Shown: positions 46,857-58,182 of the stretch, piece by piece
Numbering within the stretch: position 1 is the stretch's first letter
Layout of the letters: every line of letters starts with the position of its first letter
Assembly (NCBI GenBank): GCA_965178125.1
Contig: OZ237735.1
Location: forward strand, 1,488,001-1,552,000
DNA: 64,000 nt
Direction of reading: 5' to 3'
DNA from: Bilabrum cf. latius
Taxonomy: Eukaryota; Bigyra: Bicosoecida; Bigyra; Bicosoecida
Program-made: the position numbers and the translations under genes
The notes under the pieces: generated by a model
The model's database searches: none
The model's input: the letters and a program-made list of their open reading frames with translations, nothing else
Told to the model about the DNA's origin: nothing

Positions 46857-49800
46857 TCAGTCTCGCTGCTCTTCGCTCACACTGCCATCACAGTCGCTGC
46901 TGCCAGACTTCGCGAATGCGTCACCTGTCTCTTCGCTGCTATTCGACCCACCGAGCAGGTGTGATGCAACAGCAGCAGCAGCGTCCTTCCTGGCACTTTC
47001 CTTTTCCGCCGCGAGTCGCACGGCCGGAGGCACCTCCACGTACCACTCGTGCAGGCGGCGGCAGAGGAGGAGGTACCTGTCCGGCATGTGGTCTGGAATG
47101 GACCTAGACGTGGGAATGACGTCACGTAGGCACTCGGCACTAGCCGTGTCAGTTACCTGCGCTCCAACACACGGAGCAAACTGGGGCCAGGGGCCGCCTC
47201 CTCGCGGCCGCTGCTTGCGCTACTGCACACCGCCGTCTTCTTCTCGATCACTGCCACGGGCATGGCGCTCATCACCACTCTCAGCGGCACTGCATTCACC
47301 ATTGCTAGCATTGCCCGAGTTTTTCATAGCACCGGAGTAGTCCAGCCTAACCGCGATACCACTGCCTGCTAAGCTCCGAACTGGACCCGATGCAGCGGCT
47401 GCACCTGAGCCGCCAGCTGCTGACGGAGACGCCAAAGGAGAATCGCGCCTGCTTCTGCAAAACCACGCACTTGCGCCTGGCGAATTTGCTAATGGGCTAG
47501 GCACTTCTCCTGCCTTCCGAATGGCACTCCCAGGCACCAGCAAGTCGTCTGCATGGCTCGGGATGGAGCCGGTCTCGGAGACTCGCGCAGAGCCTATCTA
47601 CCTTCGAGAAGGAGTGACCTGAGCGGCTGCCGTTGCACCACCAGACGGGCCACTGGAGGGGGTCAGCTCGTCGGATGACCGATACCTCGGAATGAGTCTT
47701 GCTTTACGGATAGGAGCAGGCCTCCCGTCAGAGCCCTTGGGCTCCACGGTGTCGCTGTGTGCCGCGCTGCTTCGGCCGCTCGGCTTCCCGCCCTCAAGCG
47801 GCTCCGCGCCTGCTGCCGACCGGTCTGCAGCATCCCACCGGCTGGAATGGAATACACCAGGTGTATCGATTGGACTTTCTGCTGCCAGAGAATCCTCCCT
47901 GCCTAGTGCGCTGCTCAGTCGCCCGTTCCTCTCGTTCCTCTCTCCTGCGTGCCTTGCTGTCCCATCTGCATGGTCTGACCCGAAGGACGACACTGACTTG
48001 TACGATGCGAGAAGTTCTGCCGCCTTCCGGTGGTGCCGTTCAGTTGCGGCGCCTGGGTTAGGCGTGGTCCGGTCGAGGGTGCCCTCGTCTGCCGTCGTGA
48101 CGCTGCCCTCGTACCGCGGTACCAGCACACCGGTTTGCTGCACGCCGCCTTCCATGGCACCTTCAAGCATAGGTTCTGCAGCTGGTGCGTGAGACTCGGC
48201 GCCGATTCTCAGCTCGTGGGTGATGCTATCCGCTCTTTGCTCGGAGCTCTCACTGGCAGGAATCATGTTACCGTGCTAATCCGATGAGTTGTTTTGAGCT
48301 TGTGGGCGCGATCCTCGGCCGAATCCCCAGATCATGTCAAACATAGAAGACGTAGCGCCTCGTGTACCATTCGCAGCATCCTCTGGTGCAGTGCCGCGTT
48401 CGGTCACGGCAGGGACTGAGCTGCCATGCGTCACCACGACCGGGGCCGTTATGGCCGTCGTTCTGGTATGCCCTGCAGCTCCCGCCGTCCCGTCGGACTC
48501 CATGGTTGTCGAGGACCGGGAAGATAGAGCGGAAGACTGGTCATCTCTGTTCATGGAGATTCCGAGCGATGGGAACCCCCACTGCCAGGACGATTGGCCG
48601 ACTCTCACAGCCGAAGCATCCCCGTGCCCTGCCACGGTGTTGCTGGAGCGGTTTCTGCGAAGGCCATCCAAAGATGCCCCCGGCAGAGGAGCAGCAGCAG
48701 TCCCTGCTTGCGCCCGAGTGTCTGCGGCAGATGAGAAGCTGACCATGGCAAGCAGCCTAGATCCCAAGGATGGCTGCGTGTCTGACCTGCCCCTCGCCGC
48801 GCTCCCGATGCCCCCAACGCCCTAGTCATCCAGCTCAAGGTAGGCCTCGCGCTCCTCCAGCGGCATGCCCAGGTTGCTGCCGACAGACTCTGAGGCTACT
48901 GGTGCTGCTTCGCCTGCGGTAGCAAGGTGCAGCTGCACTGTCCCATTCGGGGTAGTGCTGGGCAATGCAGGCTATTTACCGAGCGCACCCAGCGACGATG
49001 TTGAATGAGCACTGATGGGGCCATGCCGGGCTGTACGCTGCAAAGATAGCTCTTCCTGGTCGTCAGCTATTGGAGCGGTAGAAGCAGGGCAACTGTTGGG
49101 TTGGACCACCACGTCATTGCCACGAGCTGGACGCTAGCTCTCCTTGCCATTGGATGCCGCTCCATCAACCGCCGACCCAACATGTGCTACCGGTGAGACC
49201 CAAGCGATTCGGCGCCTGGCAGGTGAACGAGTCACGTGGGTCCTGCCTCGGATAGATGCCCTTCTCCTTCCGGTAGCGATTCCTTTTGGAGACGCCCTCT
49301 CCAAGCTCTGCACCGAGTCCATGGATTGGGTCCTTCGCAGCTTGCCCACCCTTCTGTTGATGGGCTCCTGTTTGTGCTGCCGCCGCGACGTCACGAGCTG
49401 GGGCGAGGGGCGAGGCAGCCCTGATGCCTCACGCGATTGAGCGGACTGGTCAATGGATGCAAGGGATGGAACTTGCGGAGGGCTAGGTCGGTCTTGATCA
49501 GCAGCCGCCGTTGCCTCGCTTGCGCTCGATTGGCTGCCATCCATGGAAGCTGCTGGGCGACCAACTCTTCCCGCGTCCTTCGAAATGGCAGCGGCTGGAG
49601 CAGGCTAGCTGCAGACAGAGGAGCCATCAGATTTAACCTGATCCTCGTGACTGCAATCATCGTCAAACTCCATGCCTGCGCCGCCTTCCGAATCTCCTCG
49701 GCTTTCGACGTCCACGCCTCGTTCAATCGCTCCCAGCTCGTCCACAAGGCGAGCCATTCGCAGGCTGGAGTTCCTGACATCGAAGCCGCGGTCAGAGCTG

Positions 49801-52800
49801 CTGTCGCTCTGGCTTGCCGTCTTCCTACTGCTGCTGTCGCCGCTGCTAGTTGCACTGCCGGGCAGTCTCGTACGTCTCCGCCTGGGCTAGCCTTGGCTAC
49901 CTGCTTGGCTACGGCCTCTCAGCGAGCCTCGATCCCCGCGAGTCCCCGGGTCAGACTGCGTCCGCTCAGTGCTTGCATCACCCCCGTTCATATCTAGCAG
50001 GGATTGCTCGTCTTCCGACGTGTGCTCGGCATGTTTGACAGGAGCCCCAACCGGAATGACCTGCCTCCTACCACCAATCCATGTGAGGGGGGCAGAGACC
50101 GTAGACGCCACATTGGTTGCCAGCCCGCCGACTACCCTTGCAGTTCCTGCCACCGCCCTGGTAATGAGCCATGGCCTAGTTCCCTCCGCTGAAGCAGTCA
50201 AAGCGTCCTTCCGTGGCGGTTCTGACTCGCCCTTGTCGTCGTACCTCCCACTTAGAGCTGGTACCGCGGCTGGCACTGGCAGGGGTCCCGAGCCGGCCGC
50301 AGCACCGGCTTCCGAATTGGTCCCCGAAGATGGATCTACTCTACGTGAAGCACGCACGCGTGCGGGCTGATCTGCATCTGCACCAGGCCATTCGGACCCG
50401 AATGCTCGCTTGGCAGAGGCCGAGGTGCATGGCGGCGGCGTCCTCAACAGATAAATCTGCCCAGGCTAGAACATCCTGTCGTGTTCCCCCTGCACCTCAC
50501 TAAGCACCGCGCGAAGCGCTGCTTCTACCTGCGGGGAGGTTTCGCCGGGCTCCAATTGATCCGATTGCTCCGCTGCGCCAGCCCCAGAGGCTGGACCGGA
50601 CTACACTGGCCCTACCGAAGATGCAGTCGCTTCTGTTGCGGCGTCTTCTTGGGCGTCCTCCGACGAAGGGACAGCGATGGAAGTATCGCCAAGCCCGACT
50701 GCCCCACGGCTCTCCCCTTCCGCCACGGAGTTTGCTGCGCTCGTCAGCCGCAGCTCAATCGGGGCCTCCTGCTGGTCCGATGACAGGGGCACATGGCCTG
50801 GAGTGGGGCCGAGCAGGTCGCTTCCCGGCCGAGCAGAGTGGCTAGCAACGGAAAGACTCGGACTGTCGGGCGCTTGCTACCCTATGGACTTGGTCCGCTC
50901 CCGCAGTCGGCTGACTGTGCGGTGCATCGACCTCGCGGTGACGATCCCCGAGTCGTGCTTCTTGTACGCGTTGGGTGGAGGAGACTGCACCGAACCGAAC
51001 GCCCCGGATGTAGCGGCACTAGCCCTATCCGGGTCTTCTTCCACATCAGCAGAGCCGATGGCAGCTCCTGGCTTGCCGCCCTCCTAGAGTTTGCCAGCGG
51101 CTCGTGACCCTGCACCGCGCTGCTCCCCTCCCATAAGCTCGGCATCGGCCTGTCCAGCAGCCCCAGCAGCACTGTACTTGGTCTTCTTATCATCATCGCT
51201 CTCTTTCCCACCCTCTTCTTTCAAGAGCTCTTCGATGAAGCCAGGTTCCGCATCGCACACCTTGCCCAGCAGCTGCAGCAGCTCGCGCACTGTGAGCAGG
51301 CTCAGCCTGGGCACGGCGTCGTCCTCGTGCACCACGCAATGGATGCACTCGTTTGCCTCTTTGCTCACGGCGGAGAGGGGTGCAAACACTGGCGGCGGGC
51401 CAAAGGCGAAGCAGCTCACATCAACGCCCGCAAACGGCACCAAGTCTCGGTTGATGTTTGCATCGGCCAGCATGCTGGCTCGATGATCGAGGAGAAGCAT
51501 CGTGAACAGAACAGCCACGCCCCCACCAAGGCTGTGCCCTGTTACTGCAAGCCCATAGCCTGGGTACACATCTCGCAGCCAGAAATCGAGTGCCAGAGAC
51601 CCCTGTTCCTGGAGCACCTCCATGGTCTTGCGAATCAAGTCGTCATCCAGCGGGGACGGCCCTGTCTCGTCGTCCTGTGCACCGCTCGAAGCGCCCTCTG
51701 CCGATCCTCCTTTGTCCTAACCGCTGGATCCCTTGCTGGAATCGCTACTCTATGGTGGAGGCGTACTTGACTTGACGTGTTCTCCCGCACCACCGCCGCC
51801 CGCAGCCGACGGGACTGGTCCCCTGAGCGCACTCTGGTACAAGGCGTGCGCAGACGTGGCCATGCCCTCGTGCGCCTCACCTTTGAGGAACGGAAGATGT
51901 GCTGCCGTGAGATCCGTAACCAAGTCAGTCATTGACATGGTGCCTCGCACCGCGAGCACGAGCCTCTTCCTCGCGTGGTCGGCTAGCAGCATGTGCTTGG
52001 GCAGGGTGTAGGGGTTGAGGGCCCCGCCCCCTTCCGCGATGCGCGATGATTCGCGGGCGTGCCAGTCCACGACGTGCTGGTAGGCCTCTGTGCTGGAAGA
52101 TTTGTCGGCGCCATCCCCGCCTGTTTTGCCCCCGTGGCCAAGACCGCCTATCGTAGAGACCGCAGAGGACACTGCCGACCCGAATCCTGCCACCGCAGTA
52201 GCCAGGCCCCGGATCGTGCGGCCCACCGTGCTCTTCCACTCCCCGTGCAAGTAGAGAACGTCGGAAGAGCTGGGAAGACCCAGCTGCGAGGAGACCGTGT
52301 GCCTGTCTCCCATGGCAGCGTGCGCCATCGTGTGCAAGAAGTGCCCGGCCCTGGTGGCCATCGAGAACAGGCTGCTGTGGTCTCCCCGCAGGGATGGCAG
52401 AGAACCCGAGGCGGACTTGGCCGGCAGCGTCTCGGCGCCTTCCTGGGCTGATGTATCCGGCGGTGATCCCGACGGAGTCGATTGGGTTGTGGCGATGCGT
52501 TCGTCCTCGCCGGCAGCGGCTATACTATGGTCCGAGCTCGGGCCTGCCTGAGAGGTCTCGCTGAGACCCCGGGCTAGCTGAGACGGAACGTCCATTTCTG
52601 TTGCTGCAGCTTCCATATTAAAAGAATGAAAGAATATGGCACCCTACCATCCATATGTTGCCATGCAGCATCTCATCAGTGGCAGCGCATCTCGAGCAAA
52701 ATCTCGCATCTCGGCGCCTCGCATGCGACGCATCCCGGCCCCGTCAAACCAATCGTGGCTCGAAAGAACATCAAATGTGAGATCAATATCGTCGTGTTCA

Positions 52801-53054
52801 GACTGTGACAATATCAATTCATGCTCTCTGGCCGCACCAACAATCCTCACTGATGCCTTTTCGATGTCCTTCAGTTCAGCTACACGAACAGCATCATTGT
52901 GCCGCACAAGTCGCAGTAAAGCCGCAAGCAGCGACGAGAGAGAATGCCCACCGGCATCCCGTCCCGCAATTGGCAGGAGTCGCTATTCGACAGTGTCGAG
53001 CGCACTCTAATGGGATTCAGGTAGCAACCTGCGAAGAACAGCCTGCAGCGCCAT
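46857..53054 (-). CDS. Class-3/diacylglycerol-lipase-like serine lipase with about 1,400-residue insert
   Basis: 2,065 residues, one open frame, ATG at 53054 with an in-frame TGA nine bases upstream, stop TGA. The N-terminus is helical (ALQAVLRRLLPES, SSLLAALLRLVRHND), then MRCCMATYGWQ, a motif position shared with DAGL-type lipases (A.YGW). Catalytic elements: GHSLGGG with Ser about 508, FAFGPPPVFAP, and VHEDDAVPRLS with Asp about 578/579. The expected His segment (PDHMPDRYLLL, His about 1989) comes only at the C-terminus. Between Asp and His lie about 1,400 low-complexity Ser/Gly/Ala/Glu residues with many TAG codons. Mammalian DAGL carries a 50-60-residue regulatory loop at this place. Another insert (about 165-310) precedes YLHGEWKST. 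Likely role: release of monoacylglycerol/fatty acid signals; substrate is inferred. No clear membrane segments seen. Confidence 0.75.
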
Positions 53055-53335
53055 GCCTTGTCAGGCAATGAATGGGACTTAAACAGTGCAGCCAATCAGA
53101 CAGCAACCATCACTTGCAAGATTTGATTACGATGCTTGCAGTTATGGCCTGCCGAAGTTGCCCAGTTGCACTTGTTGGTTCCGCTGCGTGCTTAGCCGTG
53201 ATGCGCGGCGCCCAACGCTTCCAGGTCGAGGCCAGGCAAAAACAGGATCTAATGCAGCACTCGGCTTGCGTTTGAGTCTTGCAGTTGATTTTGCGCAATA
53301 ACTGCTGTGATACCGTTGGCCTTCGGGCAGGAAAG

Positions 53336-56300
53336 ATGTCAAGTGCGATCGGTGTGGCCGTTGTGGTTGCCGTGGTGTTGCTGCCTTCAGAGGCGCGAGA
53401 ACCGCTCAATGTTGCTTCGAGGTGCTTCAGTGGTACTTTTCGAAACCTGAATAGCAGAGTACTTCCGTTCGTGGAAGGTTGTCCTGGCTATAGCGTTGTT
53501 CCGGCAGGATTCGTTGGTACGGCTACCGGTCCGAAACCGTGTCCAGCTGGGCTATTTCAAGATCAACCAGGTCAGAGCGAGTGCCAAGTTTGCCCAGCAG
53601 GTTCATACTGCCCACTCCGAGTACCAGCTGACGGGACACCCATGGACCTACACCGGCACTTGACCGAGCGCCAGGTCCAGCAAGTGTCAGGCACCAAGCC
53701 CGCATCCTTAGGGGGGTTCGCTCGGCAAGGCGCCATTGAGCCAACAAGGTGCTCTGGGCGACAGGTCTATTGCCCAGAGGGCTCTGCAGCTCCTGTTAAG
53801 GTCTGCTCGGGCTTCTACGCGGTGGGCGGCGATCCGAGCGGGGGCGCAACCTCGGAGCAGCCATGCCCGCTGGGCACGTACTGCGATGGCTCAGCCAGTG
53901 CCAGTGGGGGCGGCAAGCCGGAGCTGTGCCCGGCAGGCAGAGCGGGTACTCGCACGGGTCTATCATCGGCGATGGAATGCGAGCTGTGCGAGGCAGGGCA
54001 CTACTGCCCCGCAGGCAGCAGCTCAACCACCCAGCGAACCTGCCAGCCTGCACTGCACGGTGGTGAGGCAGCGCAGCTCGCAGCGGGTGGGCAGCAAACC
54101 GTAGGGTCCACTGCAGGTGCCACCGGCAGGGCCCTACTGTTCCCTGAGAGCAGGGAACAATCCATGGAGGCAGCAACGGCGGGACTCGCTCCAACCGACC
54201 GTACCGCGGCGGCCCTTCAAGCAGCCAGGACTGGCTCTGCGGCGCCCTCCGCCGCGCTGTACTGCCCGCCGGGATCGGCAAAACCACGCCTAGCATCTCA
54301 GCTTGCGGGTCCTTCGGGCGGCGCGCAGTACACGGCGACCGATTCGACCAAGATGGGAAACGCGGTCGATCTTGCTTACCTGGCTGCGCAGGTTCATGCG
54401 GCTCCCGCGGTTGGCAACGAAGCCTAGCAGAAAGCAACACAGGACGAGTCTTTGAACTCCCTTGACGTCCGCTCGGTTGCCTCGATTTGCCCACCAGGAC
54501 ACTACTGCGCGGCCGGCATGCGCCTGCCGTGCCCGCCAGGCCGCTACGGCAGCAAAGGGGGCCAGACGGACCCGCTGTGCGAGGGCCTGTGCCAGCCAGG
54601 GTACTTTTGTCCCGCTGGATCTTCGTCTCCCAGGGAACAACGATGTGGTGACCGCACGGTGTACTGCCCTGCCGGCAGCGCTGAGCCTCTGCGGGTGCCC
54701 GCTGGCCATTTCGGCGTCAGCAGCGTGGGGGCTGACAGGCAGCACGGCACTGTGCCCTGTCCCGCTGGCCACTACTGCGAAACCGGGACGCCCGCGCCGG
54801 TTGCGTGCTCTCCTGGCACGTACAGTGCAGTTGTTGGCGCCGTGTCGCCGACTGTGTGCCTTCCTTGTGCCCTGGGATTCTACTGCCCAGACCCAGCCAC
54901 CACGGTCCCAGACGCCGTGCCCTGTGGAGGCCCGGGCATGTACTGCCCGCCTGGATCCACCGCGCCAAAGCAGGTGGAGCCCGGCTGGTTCACGGCTCGG
55001 GTTGTCCCCCGAGGAGACGCACCCTCCCTCACTAGCAGCAGGATCGGGCTCGTCGAATCAGACGGCACTGGTACACCTAGCCACGGCGGCTCGATCGAAG
55101 TGGACCTCGGTGTCGTGTCGAGGGCGGCGATCCAGTTTGCGGTGGATACCAGGCTGCGGCAGAGACCGGTGTCTCCGGCGGGGGCCCCCGAGCGCGCAAG
55201 CGTAGTACGCTTGGCATCTGCGTCGGAGCTCCTGTTCCCCGTCTCCGACGAGGCGGCCAGAATCGCGCTGCAGAGGGCCTTGCGTGCCGTGCCCGCTGGA
55301 CCAAGCTACCATGCCTCTGGAAGCTCTGCGGCCGCCCGAGCTAGACTGCTGGCTGCTGTCGCTGCCTCCTCCGGCGCACCGGTGTACTTGCCTGGCGCTC
55401 CGATCTACGAGGACCCGTCGGGAGGCTACATCGCGGGGAGCCCGCAGCGAGATCTGCAGGACGTGTCGCTGAGTGCCGCCTGGGTGCGCGAGCTGCCGGG
55501 CGATGCGAGAGACACTGCTTCCCCGGCGCTGTTTGCGAGCCCCTCCGGATTGGGGCCAGTGGACGTCAATGGGGATGGCACGGTGGCTGGGACAGTGGGC
55601 CTTGAAGAGGACGGTTGGACGGCGGTGATGCTCTCCGTGGCGAGCACGCTGGAGGGCACAGCCGTTCTTTCGGATTCCCCCGCCGGTGTCACGCATGGGA
55701 ATCGCGTCGAAGACGACAGGTCGCAGCTCCTGAGCTCAGGGCAGGGCACCCCGACTCGTCTCCTCGCCCTTGTTGGTGGCCCCGTGGTCTCGGAAGGTCC
55801 AGGGAGATCCGTGCGTGTTCTTGCCGCATCGGCGCTGAACGACACGTCCAGCATCCGCACGGATGCCCTGAGGTGCCCCCCCGGGTACTACTGCCCCGGT
55901 GATGGGGGGCTCTAGCCGTGTCCAGCCGGCACTTGGTCGAGTGAGTTCGGTGCCACCAGCGCGTCGACTTGTGCTCCATGCGACGCCGGCTATATCTGCC
56001 CGCACGAGGCTACGGTAACCCCTCGATTTCAGCAGTGTGGTGCTAATGATCTCTTCTCTGCTGCCGGCTCTACTTCCTGCACCCAGGTGCAGCCGGGCTA
56101 TGTGACCACTGGACCCAGCCCCGTGGCACGAACTGGCTTCGCGCCTTGTACGGCCGGCAGTTACTGCGTCCTGGGCGTGTCTCACCTATGCCCTGCTGGA
56201 AGATACGGCTTATTGTAGAACGAGAGCAGACTAGAGTGCGAGGGCGACTGCGAGGAGGGCTACTTCTGCCCCGAGGGCTCTACCAGCCCGAGGCAGCAGC

Positions 56301-58084
56301 CCTGCGGAGACGTGTCGCTGTACTGCCCGCCGGCCAGCAAGGCGCCCGCCAATGTATCTGATGGTTACTACACGATCGGGGGGCGGACACTGGAGAACGG
56401 AGGCCGCAGTGAGGCGGACCGCTCAATGCAGTGCAGCAGGCTATTCAAGGACCCGGAGGACAGCACCCTGCCGGAGCCTCAGCTCGAGTTCCTGCTGCGC
56501 GGTGGGAACCTTACTCTCGATGCGCTCCGTCTGTACGGCATGGATGCGCCCAGGAGGGATCGAGCGTGCTGGTCAAGCGCGATGGGCGACTCAGAGTCGA
56601 GGTCAGGCCAGGCACAGTGCGAGCCTGGCTCGTACTGCTTCCAGGGCAGGAGGTACGAGCTGCCGCCAGGGCGGTTTGGGGCAGCCGCGGGCGAGACGAA
56701 CCCGCTAGGTCAGGGTATTTGCAGTCCGGGCTACACTTGCGGATTTGCTAGCACCACGCCCACCGAGAGAGAGTGCGGCGACCTGACACTACTATGCCCT
56801 GCAGGTGCGGCAGTTGCCACACCCGTGTCGCCAGGGTACTACTCAGACCCCCATCAGCCACCATCTCGACGCACCCGGCAGATCATAGCAGAGGCAGGGT
56901 ACTATGCCGTTGACGCGCAGCTGTATGCGTGCCCCAAGGGGCGGTTTGGATCCGGCCGGGGCCGCACCTCGGAGTCAGCTGCCTGTCGGAACTGCGACGC
57001 AGGCTGGTACTGCCCGGACGAAGCCGGGACAGACCCGAGGGCGTTCCAGTGCGGAGGGTCTAACGTGTACTGCATCGAAGGCAGCTCGTCTCCTCTAGCG
57101 GTACCAACCGGCCACTACTCTACCGGTGGGTTCGAGGGCGAGCCGGGCTGGCCGGACAACACCACTCGGACGTGGTACGAACCGGCCATGGAGGGGCACT
57201 TTGCAAGCCAAGGTAGGCTCTTTCAGTGCCCGGCGGGCCGGTTCGGGAACAGGTCGCTTGAAACGAACCCCCTGTGCGAAGGACCTTGCGTCGCAGGGCA
57301 TTTCTGCCCTCCTGGCAGCGTGAACGCAACTGCCTTCAGGTGCGGCGAGGCCTATCTGCCTGCAGGGTACGAGCAAACCGAGGCTGACGTCCTGGGAGGC
57401 TTGGGCTCTGGACCTGCCAGCGCGGACGCTCGCAGGCTCTTCGACGCCGGTGTAGCTGGCATCCGTGCCCCCGGCAGCTCTGCCACAGGCTCAGTGTCGA
57501 GCACGCTGCTCGGACCCATCGGGGAAGCGCTAGCCGCGAGGGGCCTGGGCCAGCGTGGCGTCCCGCAAGAAGCCTCCGATGCGGTGATCCAGTGGGAGAG
57601 CACCGTGCGGGGCAAGCTGCCAAGGACCGAGTTTGAGATTCCCAGCGACGCCAGCGTTGCAGAGAGGGTCATAGTCGGCGGGCCCTCGTCCATATACTGC
57701 ACCAACGGATCCAGCCTGCCGAGGGCTGTGCCATCTGGCTACGTGTCGGTTACCAAGGGCAAGGCTGATGGGAACAACGACACTCGAGATGGGATTTCGA
57801 GGTGCCCGCCGGGCTTCTACTGCCATGGAGGTATCGTGGAGCCGTGCCCGCCTGGTACGCACGGTGGTGGGAAGGCAGGCACGGTCAAGAGGCAGTGCGC
57901 CGGGCTGTGTCCGGCGGGTTCGTACTGCCCGCTCGCATCTGCGGAGCCGATCCCATGTCCGCCAGGGCGGTACAGCAGCGGTGGCAACACGGAGTGCGCG
58001 CAATGCCCCGGAGACTCGCTGGCAGTCTCGTGCTAGACGGGCCGACATTGCTGCATGAGACCGGCACGGGGGAACACAGGTTGA
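53336..58084 (+). CDS. Secreted GCC2/GCC3 (ephrin-receptor-like) cysteine-rich repeat protein
   Basis: About 1,582 residues, ATG at 53336, stop TGA at 58082. Signal peptide MSSAIGVAVVVAVVLLPSEA. Many copies of the motif CPAGxYCPxG...PCPxGxYG follow, for example CPAGSYCP, CPPGHYCAAG, CPPGRYGSKGG and CPAGHYCETG. They are broken by non-cysteine spacers near residues 560-830 and 1350-1480. This is the cysteine-rich module of ephrin receptors and of many protist surface proteins. There is no transmembrane segment, so the product looks secreted or wall-attached. TAG codons at about 54425, 55912, 56215 and 58034 are read as Gln; after the last, a 16-residue tail with a Cys pair precedes TGA. Its start is divergent from the lipase, 281 bases away. 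Confidence 0.8.
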
Positions 58085-58182
58085 GCTGACTTGAGAGAGA
58101 GAACCATTTTTGCTGAGTGATCATATTTTACAGTTGCGAATGCAGACTTTCTGCTTGTGGGCTGCAATTAACCCCGGGATGC

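Noticed and set aside
47200-51100. A single 4-kb intron in the lipase gene
   Set aside because: The region stays open in the coding frame for about 1,300 codons with TAG=Gln, and other introns here are about 100 bases. RNA would settle it.
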